NCBI RefSeq assembly: GCF_036967205.1
Contig: NZ_CP146022.1
Location: 1,240,001 to 1,304,000, forward strand
Origin: Streptomyces sp. Q6
GTDB taxonomy: Bacteria > Actinomycetota > Actinomycetes > Streptomycetales > Streptomycetaceae
Length of the DNA stretch: 64,000 bases
Reading direction: 5' to 3'
The notes under the pieces: model-generated
The model's database searches: none
What the model saw: the letters and a program-made list of their open reading frames with translations, nothing else
Told to the model about the DNA's origin: nothing
Shown here: one piece after another, positions 33,293 to 42,393 of the stretch
Layout of the letters: each line of letters opens with the position of its first letter
How positions within the stretch are numbered: the first letter of the stretch is position 1
Position numbers and translations under genes: made by a program

Positions 33293-34888
33293 CTAGAGAT
33301 CCAGAATTTTCTTCAAATTGTTGACGTATGCGATGTGTTCTTTGTTCGTCGTCTTTCCGGTCGCGTCGTAATAATCGGCCGCATGCGTGACTTTGAGATT
33401 GTCACTGAAGTGGAAATCGAGCCAGCGCGCGCAGACGGGGTTCTTCTGGCAGGGTTCTCGTGAGCTGAACACCTCGGTCAGGCCGTCCTGTAAACCGCCG
33501 TGGATCAGGGGGCGGCCGATCATGCGCTCGGAGTGGCCGAGCTTGTTGCTGTAGCCGACGAGGACGGACTCGCGGCCCTCCGCGTCGAAATAGCGGCCGG
33601 CGGCGTAGTTCGTACCCTTGCTGTCACCACGCGCCTTGCGCGCCGCGTGCGTGGCCTCCGCCAGGTCGTACCCGTAAGGGCTGACCTTCTGGGACTTGAC
33701 GCGACTTTTGTGGTCACTGTCGGCGTGGAAGTCCGCCTTTTCCTTGTCCGTCTTCGGGATGTAGTAGGTGCCGTCCGGCCTGACGATCCCGTCGAGGCGC
33801 AGCCTGTCGTGATCGTCGAGCTTTCCCGTGGTGCCGTCGGGATGGACCCGCTGAATCGTTCCGTCCGCGTTCAGCAGATAGGTTCGCTGCTCCGCGTCGA
33901 GGCCCTTCTTGGTCTCGATCTTGTTGACGTCGTCCTTGACGCCGTGGTCCTTGTCCTTGTGGACCTTCGATGACGCCTTGACCCGGTCGGGGACGGTTTC
34001 CGATACGTGCTTCGCGACCTTCTTCAGCGCCTTCTCTGATCCGTTCAGCGCACCGTGCAACACGCTGTCGAAGGCTTGGGTGAAGGGGTCCTTTCCTTTG
34101 CTCCGACCGAATGCGTTCTTCGCCTTGGTGAGGTGGGTCGAAGCGTTCAGGTGGAGTTCGCTGCCGTGCGCCGAGACCTTTCCGGCGCCGTCCTCGAACT
34201 CGAAGTGGTCGATGTGGGTGATCTTCGCCCCGGAGCCCGCCACACCGCTGGCCGACGCGAGCTGCATTCCGCCGTGCCCGCTCTTGCCGCCGTGCCCGCC
34301 GCCGGTCTGCATGGAGAACGCGCCCTCGGCGAGGTCGAGGACCATGTCCTCGACCATGGCCTCCAGCTTGGCGTTGATCGGCTCGGTGATCTTGGCGAGG
34401 ACCTCGTCGACTATGCGGTCCACGGCCTCGTCGATGATCCGCTTGACCAGCTGCCGCATCGCGGCCACCTCGGCGGCGCCGATCAGCGCGGACAGGCCGC
34501 CGGTGACCACCGCGAGCCCCGCGGAGATCCCCACCGACCCCGCCATGACGGCGAGTTCGACCTCGGCCTTGGTCTTCATCCCGAAGATGATGTCCGCGAG
34601 GACGTCGCAGGCGTCCGCGAACAGCCGCGCAAGCTCGGGCAGTTTGTCGAGGTGACTGGCCTTGACCTGGCTCCAGTGCTTCTCCATCGAGTCGACGGCC
34701 CAGCCCTCGGACGACGAGAGGATGCGCGAGAACGCCTTGTGCGCGTCGCCCCCGTGGCCTTCGAACTTGTCCGCGAAGTCGCGCATGGCCGTGGCCATTT
34801 CGCGATAGTCGTCCTCGTCCACGTTCGGGAAATTGATGCCGATGAAGTCGAGGACGTCATCGAGCCAGCCCGGAATCGTGTAGCCCAT
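33293..34888 (-). CDS. WXG100-like polymorphic toxin with C-terminal nucleic-acid deaminase domain
   Basis: A 531-residue protein. Residues 1-200 are helical with the CpnT/WXG100-like layout (MGYTIPGWLDDVLDFIG at the start, EGWAVDSMEKHW near residue 65, and a long amphipathic/hydrophobic helical stretch with SVGISAGLAVVTGGLSAL), pointing to type VII-type or contact-dependent export. Residues 205-385 are a Gly/Lys-rich linker. The last about 130 residues are a predicted deaminase-fold toxin: the zinc/catalytic pair is H452-S-E454 in GHSERMIG and P479-C480 with C486 in SREPCQKNPVCARW. This matches the HxE / PCx(n)C pattern of polymorphic-toxin deaminases (SCP1.201 or XOO_2897-like; clade uncertain). 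The base composition of the tip drops to 25/60 and 29/60 G+C in 33301-33420, typical of exchanged toxin tips. SUKH-4 immunity follows. Confidence 0.82.
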   Translation of the reverse strand: MGYTIPGWLDDVLDFIGINFPNVDEDDYREMATAMRDFADKFEGHGGDAHKAFSRILSSSEGWAVDSMEKHWSQVKASHLDKLPELARLFADACDVLADIIFGMKTKAEVELAVMAGSVGISAGLAVVTGGLSALIGAAEVAAMRQLVKRIIDEAVDRIVDEVLAKITEPINAKLEAMVEDMVLDLAEGAFSMQTGGGHGGKSGHGGMQLASASGVAGSGAKITHIDHFEFEDGAGKVSAHGSELHLNASTHLTKAKNAFGRSKGKDPFTQAFDSVLHGALNGSEKALKKVAKHVSETVPDRVKASSKVHKDKDHGVKDDVNKIETKKGLDAEQRTYLLNADGTIQRVHPDGTTGKLDDHDRLRLDGIVRPDGTYYIPKTDKEKADFHADSDHKSRVKSQKVSPYGYDLAEATHAARKARGDSKGTNYAAGRYFDAEGRESVLVGYSNKLGHSERMIGRPLIHGGLQDGLTEVFSSREPCQKNPVCARWLDFHFSDNLKVTHAADYYDATGKTTNKEHIAYVNNLKKILDL

Positions 34889-35023
34889 CCCCCGTACAGC
34901 CCCTTCTCGTTGGTGTGCATGACACGCCTGGGGTGAGGCTAACGATCACTCCCTGCCGGGGAGCAAGGGGGCGGGGTGAGCTATGGCGTGACTGTGACAA
35001 CTCCGCCTGGGGTTTGGCGTGTT

Positions 35024-36687
35024 TCACGCGGTGCTGAGGCAGACCAACGCTTCGTCCGTCCCCACGACCAGATGTCCGTCGGCCGTGAACGCCAGCGAGT
35101 GGACCCGCCCGCCGGGCCGGAAGTCGCGCGCCACGTCCATGTCCGGCATGTGGTGTTCGACGAGCCCGTCGGCCCACGCGCACGCCAGCACCGGCCCTGC
35201 TTCCGTGGCCGACACCGCCAGGGCCGTGACCGCGCAGGGGCGCGCCAGGGCCGGTTCGGGCAGCGGATCGGTCCGGGGCGCCCAGGCGCGTACGGTCCCG
35301 TCGGCGCCTCCGCTGTAGAGCAGCGGAACGGTCGCGCCGTCGTCCGAGATCGCCAGATCCAGCGCCGCCACGGCCGTCACCGGGCCCCGGTGCAGCGACG
35401 CCGTACGCGGGCCGCCTGCGGTCGCGTCGAAGGCGTGGACCGTGCCCGCCGCGTCGGCCACGACGATCGTCCGCCCGGCCGACGCCAGGGCGGTCGGCGC
35501 GATGCCCCGCACGTGGGCCTGCACCTCGTCCAGGAGTCGCTCCACGGGGTGCGGGCCGTCGTCCAGGAGGGCCAACAGCCCTGTGGGAGCGGCCGCAGCG
35601 GCCCCCTGACGTCTGTGGAGTCGGCCGTGTCCGTCGAGCACGGTCACCGTGCCGTCCTCGTGGGTGGTGAGCGACGCTATGAGCGGTATCGCCTCGGGCA
35701 GCCGTCCGAGCGGCGTGGCGTCCGCGCCGCTGATCAATCGGACGGTGCCCTGGTGATCAGCGGCCAGCAGCCGGTCCGCCGACGGGCCGCTGCCCATCGC
35801 CAGCGCGTGCGCCGGGCCCGGCCACGGGGGTGGATGTCGCCCCGTACGCGACGCCAGACGACCCGCCACGGGGCACCCTCGGCCAGGTCGGCGAGTGCTC
35901 GGGGCAGGCGCGGGTCGGCGTCGTCGCCGAGTGCCGCCAGGAGGACGACGGCTCTGTCCGGCACGCTCTGGTCGCGCGTGAGCGAAGCGCCCGCCCGCAG
36001 CCACGCGGCGCGCAGCCCGCCGTGGGCGTCCACGGACCGCTCGTACCGCGCGGTGACCGCCCAGGGGTCCGCGCCACAGATCGCGGCCGGATCGTCGAGA
36101 TCGATGGCGAGCGGAGGCGCGTCCGGCTCCCGTGTGTGCGGCTGCCGCTCGGCGGCCCAGGCGGTGTAGCGCTCGCGCTCGACCCATTGCGGCTCGTCCA
36201 GGTCCATGGTCGCGGCCGGTACGGCGGACAGGGTCGTCGACGGACCGCCGCCGCTGCGCGCTTCGACGATCAACCGGACGTGGTCCAGACCGAGGAGCTC
36301 CAGGGCGAACTCGGCAAGCGCCCGCGGGTCTGCGGCCGCGTGCAGGTCAGGAAGCACGATCACGGTGCGCCGAGGATCGGCCGCCAGTCGGTCCACCAGC
36401 TCGTCCGGTGTGCGCGCGGCCACTCCCAGCTGGTCGGCCAGCATCCAGGCCGCCGCCGTCGCCGTGAGGCCCGCGAGCGGCACGATGCCGTGCACCCGGC
36501 GGCCGGCCGGCGTGCCCGGCCGGGTCCCATGGGCGATGAGCCAGGCCAGCAGGGTGGACTTCCCGGACGCCTCGGCGCCGGAGACGACACACAGGCGCGG
36601 CGCCTCGGGGTCCGCCAGCCACGACAGCAGCGCGGCCGCGGCCGGCTCGCGACCGGCGGCCGGGCGCCCCCATGCCTGCCGCGTCAC
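35024..36687 (-). CDS. P-loop NTPase with C-terminal WD40-like propeller (apparent frameshift)
   Basis: Begins at a GTG overlapping the previous stop by four bases (GTGA), so it is translationally coupled to the SUKH-4/deaminase gene. Residues about 30-120 are a P-loop NTPase: Walker A GAEASGKST at residues 37-45 and Walker B VIVLPDL at 109-115. A helical region of about 160 residues follows, then a WD40/beta-propeller region (repeats such as TVRLISGADATPLGRLP, GPVTAVAALDLAISDDG and YSGGADGTVRAW). The architecture is STAND-like. The frame breaks near residue 286 at a G run (35826-35830 on the plus strand); adding one base restores a 554-residue protein, so this is probably a sequencing error and not decay. 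Role: probably signal sensing coupled to the deaminase; inferred. Confidence 0.72.
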
Positions 36688-37559
36688 GGACGCTCCGCCT
36701 GCTGTGCGCTGTACGTCATCAGCTCCTTGAGGCCCTCTTCGCGGGACTCGGCCGTCTCGCCGTAGTCGAAGCTGTGCGTGAACTCCGCGTGCGGGAAGAG
36801 GTTCTGGAGCCATACGGCGCAGTAGTGGCCCGGCATCATGCAGGGCTCCAGTTCGCAGTAGACGCGGCGCACCCGCGCGGGCGCCACGCCCTCGGCGGAC
36901 AGGCGCGCCCACAGCAGCTCCTCCGGGTGGGCCTTGCCGGGGCCGGTGGCGTCCGTGGCGATCTGCTTCTCGCCGGCGTCGTTCACGTACTCGAAGGCGG
37001 CCGAGAACGGGAAGTTCAGGGTGTGGCGGACGTCGTCGAGCACGCGCGGCCACCAGCTCTCACGCTGGTCGAAGGCCTCCGGGTCGATCTGCCGCAGCTC
37101 GGCGTTCAGCTCTCTGAAGGCCGCCGCCGCGACGGGCAGGCTCGTGGACGCAGCCATCACGGGCAGGCGGCGGTCCAGGGCCGCCAGCGAGGAGGTGAAC
37201 GCCTCCACGTCACTGCTGACGAACAGGTCCTCTTCAGGACGTGCGAGGAAGACGGCCAGGACCGCGCCGTCGGGACGCACGCACAGGTGGGCCAGACGAT
37301 CCGTGCCGAGCCGGACCCAGTCGGCTCGTTCGCCCTCCATGACGAGCCCCCGGTGTCCGGTGAACATGCCGAGCGTGGGCCCCTCCGCCTCTTCGGCCGC
37401 CGTGAAGTAGGACGCCACGTGGAGCGGGACCCCCACCTCGCGCAACGCCCTGCGGCTCGTCTCGGGCAGGCCCGCCGCGTACGCGCCGGGCACATCGATC
37501 CGGCGCATGCCGTCTCGGCCGAAATGGGCGACGGACGGGTCCGGGGCGTGCTCGGACAT
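36684..37559 (-). CDS. SUKH-4 domain fused to a nucleic-acid/nucleotide deaminase-like domain
   Basis: A 291-residue protein with no secretion signal. Residues 1-130 resemble a SUKH-4 immunity domain (DVPGAYAAGLPETSRRALRE, VASYFTAAE, LGTDRLAHLCVRPDGAVLAV). Residues about 140-285 are a deaminase-like fold with H211-P-E213 and P239-C240 to C247 in CELEPCMMPGHYC, the zinc-ligand layout of the deaminase superfamily. The combination of immunity domain and effector-like domain in one chain is unusual. The ATG has AAGGGAG upstream. The gene overlaps the NTPase/WD40 gene by GTGA, so the two are made together. Whether the deaminase is active or a decoy is not known. Confidence 0.8.
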   Translation of the reverse strand: MSEHAPDPSVAHFGRDGMRRIDVPGAYAAGLPETSRRALREVGVPLHVASYFTAAEEAEGPTLGMFTGHRGLVMEGERADWVRLGTDRLAHLCVRPDGAVLAVFLARPEEDLFVSSDVEAFTSSLAALDRRLPVMAASTSLPVAAAAFRELNAELRQIDPEAFDQRESWWPRVLDDVRHTLNFPFSAAFEYVNDAGEKQIATDATGPGKAHPEELLWARLSAEGVAPARVRRVYCELEPCMMPGHYCAVWLQNLFPHAEFTHSFDYGETAESREEGLKELMTYSAQQAERP

Positions 37560-37736
37560 CGGGCTCCCTTGTCACAGCTGCTGATGGTCGGCACAAACCC
37601 TAGTAGGCGGCACCGACAGGGCACGACCGGAACCACCCCCGTGGATCCCGGCCGCGCCCTACCGATAGACGGACGCACAGGACGCGCACATGGTTCTGCG
37701 GGACTCCTGACGCCGAACGGTTGCCCGTGGCACACT

Positions 37737-37753
37737 TCTGACGTTCCGTCAGA
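37737..37753 (+). promoter_or_regulatory. Palindromic operator candidate
   Basis: TCTGACGTTCCGTCAGA: perfect 7-bp arms around TTC, 20 bases before the GTG of the OB-fold gene. It is the size and symmetry of a TetR-family operator and is well placed to control the OB-fold/thiolase pair. The regulator is not in the window. Confidence 0.55.
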
Positions 37754-37773
37754 TCTGCTGCCGGGGAGGCATT

Positions 37774-38232
37774 GTGGTGCGCACGCGTACACCGGTCGTC
37801 GCCGATTGGTTCGCCGGCGAGGGGGGCGACTTCCGGCTCCTGGGGACCCGTTGCACCGCCTGTTCGTCGGTCTTCTTCCCCCGCGAGGACGCGCTGTGCC
37901 GCAATCCCGGCTGTGCGGGCGGCGAACTCGTGGAGGTGCCGCTGTCGCGGCGCGGGCGCGTCTGGTCGTACACCGACGCCCGCTACCGGCCGCCGGAGCC
38001 GTACGTCACGGACCGGGAACTTCCGTGGCAGCCCTACACGTTGATCGCTGTGGAGCTCGCGGCGGAGCGACTCGTGGTGCTCGGTCAGGGAGCGCCCGGG
38101 GTCTCCGTGGTCGATCTGGAGGTCGGCATGGAGGTGGAGGTCGTCCCGGGGGTTCTGAACGAGGAGGGGGACGACGAGACCGGGACGGTCTGGACGACGT
38201 GGCACTGGCGGCCGACGGGGGTGGCGGCATGA
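37774..38232 (+). CDS. Zn-ribbon OB-fold (DUF35) acyl-CoA-associated protein
   Basis: A 152-residue protein of the DUF35/OB-fold family. It carries a rubredoxin-like zinc ribbon (CTACSSVFFPREDALCRNPGC, four Cys) and an OB-fold (residues 55-145). These proteins partner thiolase-like enzymes, often forming a complex needed for thiolase or HMG-CoA-type activity, and occur in steroid and fatty-acid pathways. The start is the GTG at 37774 with GGGGAGG upstream. Its stop overlaps the thiolase start by ATGA, so the two are coupled. Confidence 0.88.
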   Translation: MVRTRTPVVADWFAGEGGDFRLLGTRCTACSSVFFPREDALCRNPGCAGGELVEVPLSRRGRVWSYTDARYRPPEPYVTDRELPWQPYTLIAVELAAERLVVLGQGAPGVSVVDLEVGMEVEVVPGVLNEEGDDETGTVWTTWHWRPTGVAA

Positions 38233-39419
38233 CGGGGGACGTGGCGGTACTGGGCGCGGGCATGCACCCGTGGGGCAAGTGGGGGCGCAGTTTCGTCGAG
38301 TACGGGACGGCCGCGGCGCGGGCCGCGCTCACCGACGCGGGGATCGACTGGCGTGACGTGGGGTCCGTGGTCGGCGCGGACACCGTGCGCGGCGGATACC
38401 CGGGGTATGTGGCCGGGGCGACGTTCGCCAAGGCGCTCGGCTGGCAGGGCGCCAGGATGGCCAGCGTGTACGCGGCATGCGCGTCGGGGGCCCAGGCTGT
38501 CAACACCGCGCGGGCGCAGATCCTCGCGGGTCTCGCCGACGTGGTGCTCGTGGTGGGCGCCGACGCCGCCCCCAAGGGGTTCTTCCGGCCCGCCGGAGGG
38601 GAGCGGGCCGATGACCCCGACTGGCTGCGGTTCCGTCTGCTCGGGGCGACGAATCCGACCTACTTCGGGCTCTACGCCCGCCGCCGGATGGCGCTGTACG
38701 GCGACACCCTGGAGGACTTCGCGCAGGTCAAGGTGAAGAACGCCGCCTGCGGAGCGCTGAATCCGCTCGCGCGCTACCGCAAGCGGGTGACAGCCGAGGA
38801 GGTCGCCGGATCCGCCGTCGTGGCCGATCCGTTGCGGCTGCTCGACATCTGCGCGACCTCCGACGGGGGCGCTGCGCTGGTGCTGTCCAGCATGGAGTTC
38901 GCGCGGCGGCACGGGGCGGCGGACCCCGTACGCGTACGCGCCGTCTCGACGGTCACGCCCACGTATCCGAACACGGTGCTCGACCTACCGGACATCGCCA
39001 CCGACTCGGCCGCGGGGGTCGAGCCCGAGGGGCCGGGGTTCCGCGCGTCCATCACGCGCGCCGCGTACGAGGAGGCCGGGATCGGGCCCGACGAGCTGTC
39101 GCTCGCCGAGGTCTACGACCTGTCGACCGCCCTTGAGTTGCAGTGGTACGAGGACCTGGGTCTGTGCGGCGCCGGAGAGGGGGCCAAGCTGCTGCGGGAG
39201 GGTGCGACCGCTCCCGGCGGCCGCATACCGGTGAACGCCAGTGGGGGGCTCGCCTCCTTCGGGGAGGCGGTGCCCGCACAGGCCATCGCGCAGGTCTGCG
39301 AGCTGACCTGGCAGTTGCGGGGCACGGCGGGCGCGCGGCAGGTGGCGGGGGCCAGGGTCGGGATCACCGCCAACCAAGGCCTGTTCGGGCACGGTTCGGC
39401 CGTCGTCGCCGTACGCTGA
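38229..39419 (+). CDS. Thiolase family protein (lipid-transfer/acetyl-CoA acetyltransferase-like)
   Basis: A 396-residue thiolase-fold protein of the SCP-x/lipid-transfer type. The N-terminal active-site Cys lies in YAACASGAQAV and the C-terminal region has ASGGLASFGEAVPAQAIAQV and NQGLFGHGSAVV, the family's His/Cys-loop region. It carries out thiolytic cleavage or Claisen condensation of CoA thioesters, probably with the coupled OB-fold protein. The specific lipid is unknown; steroid side-chain or long-chain acyl-CoA degradation is plausible from the pairing. It overlaps the OB-fold gene by ATGA. Confidence 0.87.
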   Translation: MTGDVAVLGAGMHPWGKWGRSFVEYGTAAARAALTDAGIDWRDVGSVVGADTVRGGYPGYVAGATFAKALGWQGARMASVYAACASGAQAVNTARAQILAGLADVVLVVGADAAPKGFFRPAGGERADDPDWLRFRLLGATNPTYFGLYARRRMALYGDTLEDFAQVKVKNAACGALNPLARYRKRVTAEEVAGSAVVADPLRLLDICATSDGGAALVLSSMEFARRHGAADPVRVRAVSTVTPTYPNTVLDLPDIATDSAAGVEPEGPGFRASITRAAYEEAGIGPDELSLAEVYDLSTALELQWYEDLGLCGAGEGAKLLREGATAPGGRIPVNASGGLASFGEAVPAQAIAQVCELTWQLRGTAGARQVAGARVGITANQGLFGHGSAVVAVR

Positions 39420-39477
39420 CCGGCTGGTACGCACGGCGGCCGACCCGCCTCGGCGCGCGCTGAGCGAGCCGCTGGGA

Positions 39478-41189
39478 ATGCTGCGTGAACAGCGCATGAA
39501 CTGGGCCTGGAGGTGCTCCTGGGGCGCCCATCATGCTCCCGTGCGCTCCTGGACGGACACTCTCCGCTTCGCCTTCCAGCCCGTGGTCAATCTGACGACG
39601 GGGACCGTGGCGGCGCTGGAGATACTGGCCCGCCCGGAGGCCGGCGACGTCCTGGCGCGGGCCCACCGGGACCCCGAACTCGACGGTCGGCTCGCGGCGT
39701 CGGCGATCCGCGACGCGGCACGCCGGGAGACGCTGCTGCCGCTGCACGTGAACGTGTTCGCGGGCACCCTCGCCGACCTCGGCGGCCTCCCTCCGCTGCG
39801 GGAAGCGGTGCGTGCGGTGGGGCGCCTGCCGTGGGAGATCACGGTGGACATCTGCCCGCCGTACACGCACGTGCCGCACCGGGCCCTCCTGGAGGGGGTG
39901 TCGGCGCTGCGCGGCGAGGGCTTCCGGATCTGCGCGGACGGCGTGGGCGACGGCGACGTACCGCTGCGGCTGCTCGACGACATGACGCCCGACCTGGTCA
40001 AGCTGGACGCGTCGCTGCTGGCGCGCACGGCCACGGTGCGCGCCATGCGGACGCTGTGCGAGGAACTCGGCGCGCTGCTGGCGGTCGAAGGGGTGGAGAC
40101 GGAGCGGCAGTGCGCCGTGGCGCGGGACGCCGGGGCGCAGGTGGCACAGGGGAGCTGTTCGCGCCGCCGGCCCGGCTGCCCACGGTCGAGGTGTACGTGC
40201 CTCGACTGCCGATGGCCGGCGGCACGTCGCGGCCCGCCGGGCCCTCGGTGCGGGAGTTCGTGCGGCCCGCAGCGCTGCTGCCCGAGGCGGCCTCGGCGGA
40301 GCAGGTACGAATGCTGCTCACCGGCGCCCCCGAGGTGTCCGGGGTGCTGCTCGTGGACCGGGCCGGGGCGCCGGTGCGGTCGGTGCAGCGGGACCGGTTC
40401 CTGTTGTCGCTGTCCGCGCGGTACGGGCACGCGCTGTACGCGGACCGGCCGGCCGCCCGGCTCGGGGACCGGCCGCGCACGGTGGGGGTCACAGCGACGG
40501 CGTGGGAGGTGCTCGACGTGGTCGCGGACGGCGAGCACAGCCGCACCGCCGACGATGTCGCCGTGGTCGACGACGACGGGCGGTGCGTAGGGGTCGTACG
40601 CCTCGCCGATCTCGTACGGGCGCTGGCGGAGAGCCGGGTGGAGCAGGCCGCCCGGCTCAATCCGCTGACCCGGCTGCCGGGTTCGGACGCGGTGACCGGT
40701 GAGCTGGACCGGTGGGTGGCGCAGGGGCGGGGCTTCGCGCTGAGCTGGCTGGACATCGACGGGTTCAAGCAGGTCAACGACGGGGCCGGGTTCGCCGCCG
40801 GCGACGAGTTGATCCGCGCGGTGGGGCGGGCCCTGGCCCGCGCGGAGTCCGAGGCGGTGCGGGTCGCGCACATCGGTGGTGACGACTTCCTGGTCCTCGC
40901 CGATCCGGCGGGGTTCGGGCCGCTGGCCGCGGAGGTGCTCGACGCGCCGTGGTCGGCGGGCGGACGAGCGGTGACGCTGTCGCTCGCGACCGTGGTGTGC
41001 CCGCCGGGGAGCGTGCCGGACCATCGACGGGCCGCGGCGCACCTGGCGCCGCTCAAGAAGGCGGCGAAGGCTCTGGCAGGGGCGAGTTGGGTGTGCGGTC
41101 ACGCGGGTCGTGACGGCTTCGAGGTGCGGCGCGGGGCGGCGGCGGCCGCCGCCGTCCCCACCCGGGGCGATGCGCCGAGCACCCCGTAG
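39478..41189 (+). CDS. EAL-CBS-GGDEF cyclic-di-GMP signalling protein (apparent frameshift)
   Basis: Soluble protein. Residues about 20-225 are an EAL-type domain (FAFQPVVNLTTGTVAALEIL, VEGVETERQ), but key catalytic positions are altered: ADGVGDG stands where DDFGTG is expected and VDICPP where the second acidic motif is. Residues about 260-390 are CBS-like (VAVVDDDGRCVGVVRLADLV) and the last about 165 residues a GGDEF domain (NPLTRLPGSD, LSWLDIDGFKQVND) with signature GGDDF. It probably makes or senses c-di-GMP. The frame breaks at GGGG (40149-40152) just after the EAL domain; one extra G gives GELFAPP and a 570-residue protein. The start is uncertain: GTG at 39541 is an alternative, as no strong ribosome-binding site is visible. 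Confidence 0.8.
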
Positions 41190-41555
41190 GACCGTCTCAA
41201 ATACCGTGCGGCAAAGGGCAGTTCGCGCGGTGTTCGGGCCCGGTCAACCCGTGCGGTCCGCGACCTTGACGCTCCAGTAAGGCCGGTGAACACTTCCGGG
41301 TGTCAGTCGGCAGCGTCGCATGTCGGCCCACCGTCGTACGGGGTTCCTTCCTGCCCTTGAGGCGCTTCCTGTCCGGTTGTCGCAGGTCGGGGCCGCTCCC
41401 CCACGCACGATTCCGGCTGCGCGGGCTCGTCACGGAGCCGGACGGGGCGCGGGACCCCCTTGCCGTCAGCTGACGCAGCCAGAACCAGCCATGGAAAACG
41501 CACCCTGCACGGAGGACCGGGGCGTACTGCTCCGGGCGAGGGCCTAGGAGCCGCC
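41190..41555 (+). promoter_or_regulatory. Leader region of glpFK, 366 bases
   Basis: No gene is supported here. A TTGACG hexamer at 41266-41271, followed 17 bases later by AACACT, is the best promoter-like pair. AGGAG lies just before the glpF ATG. A GylR-type operator would be expected upstream of glycerol genes in Streptomyces, but I could not identify one with certainty. Confidence 0.35.
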
Positions 41556-42311
41556 ATGAGCAACGGAGACATTTTCATCGGTGAGGTCATCGGCACCGGC
41601 ATCCTGATCCTGTTCGGCGCGGGGGTCTGCGCCGCGGTCACTCTCAAACACTCCAAGGCGAGGGCCTCCGGGTGGATCGTCATCGCGTTCGGGTGGGGGT
41701 TCGCCGTGCTCGCCGGGGCCTACACCGCGGCCCCGCTCTCGGGCGGCCATCTCAACCCCGCCGTCACGATCGGCATCGCCGTGGACACCGGCAAGTGGGA
41801 CAAGGTCTGGGTCTATCTGCTCGGGCAGATGGTCGGCGCGATGCTGGGCGCCGTCCTCGCGTACCTGGTGTACCTCGCGCAGTTCAACGCCAATGTGAGC
41901 TCCAGCGTGAAGTCGGCGGACGCCGTGGACGAGGACGGTCCGACGCCGACGCTCGGCATCTTCTCCACGATCCCCGAGATCCGTAACCCGGTCGCGAACC
42001 TGCTCACGGAGATCATCGCGACCATTGGTCTCGTCCTGCCCATCCTCGCGTTCGGCCTGACCAAGGGGCTCGGCGAATCCGGCACCCAGGTGCTGATCGT
42101 GGCGCTGCTGGTGGTCGGCATCGGTCTGTCGCTCGGTGGGCCGACGGGGTACGCCATCAACCCGGCGCGCGACCTGGGCCCGCGCATCGTCCACCAGTTC
42201 CTGCCCATCCCCAACAAGGGCACCTCCGACTGGGGTTACGCCCTCGTCCCGGTCGTCGGGCCGCTCATCGGCGGCGCGCTGGCGGGACTCATCTACAACG
42301 TGGCGTTCTGA
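41556..42311 (+). CDS. glpF: Glycerol uptake facilitator (aquaglyceroporin)
   Basis: A 251-residue MIP-family channel with six membrane segments. Both half-helix NPA motifs are present: [11 protein letters not shown] in the first half and [11 protein letters not shown] in the second, with the Asp after NPAR typical of glycerol facilitators. An extracytoplasmic insert ([18 protein letters not shown]) separates the halves. It admits glycerol passively; the next gene, glpK, traps it as glycerol-3-phosphate. AGGAG ribosome-binding site; 82 bases to glpK, same operon. Confidence 0.95.
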   Translation: MSNGDIFIGEVIGTGILILFGAGVCAAVTLKHSKARASGWIVIAFGWGFAVLAGAYTAAPLSGGHLNPAVTIGIAVDTGKWDKVWVYLLGQMVGAMLGAVLAYLVYLAQFNANVSSSVKSADAVDEDGPTPTLGIFSTIPEIRNPVANLLTEIIATIGLVLPILAFGLTKGLGESGTQVLIVALLVVGIGLSLGGPTGYAINPARDLGPRIVHQFLPIPNKGTSDWGYALVPVVGPLIGGALAGLIYNVAF

Positions 42312-42393
42312 AGCCCGGCTTCCGGACGCCCGCCTTCCGAAGCATTCTCGGCAGCCTCCACACGAACGACCGTCTTCTCACGAAGGGGTAGCC

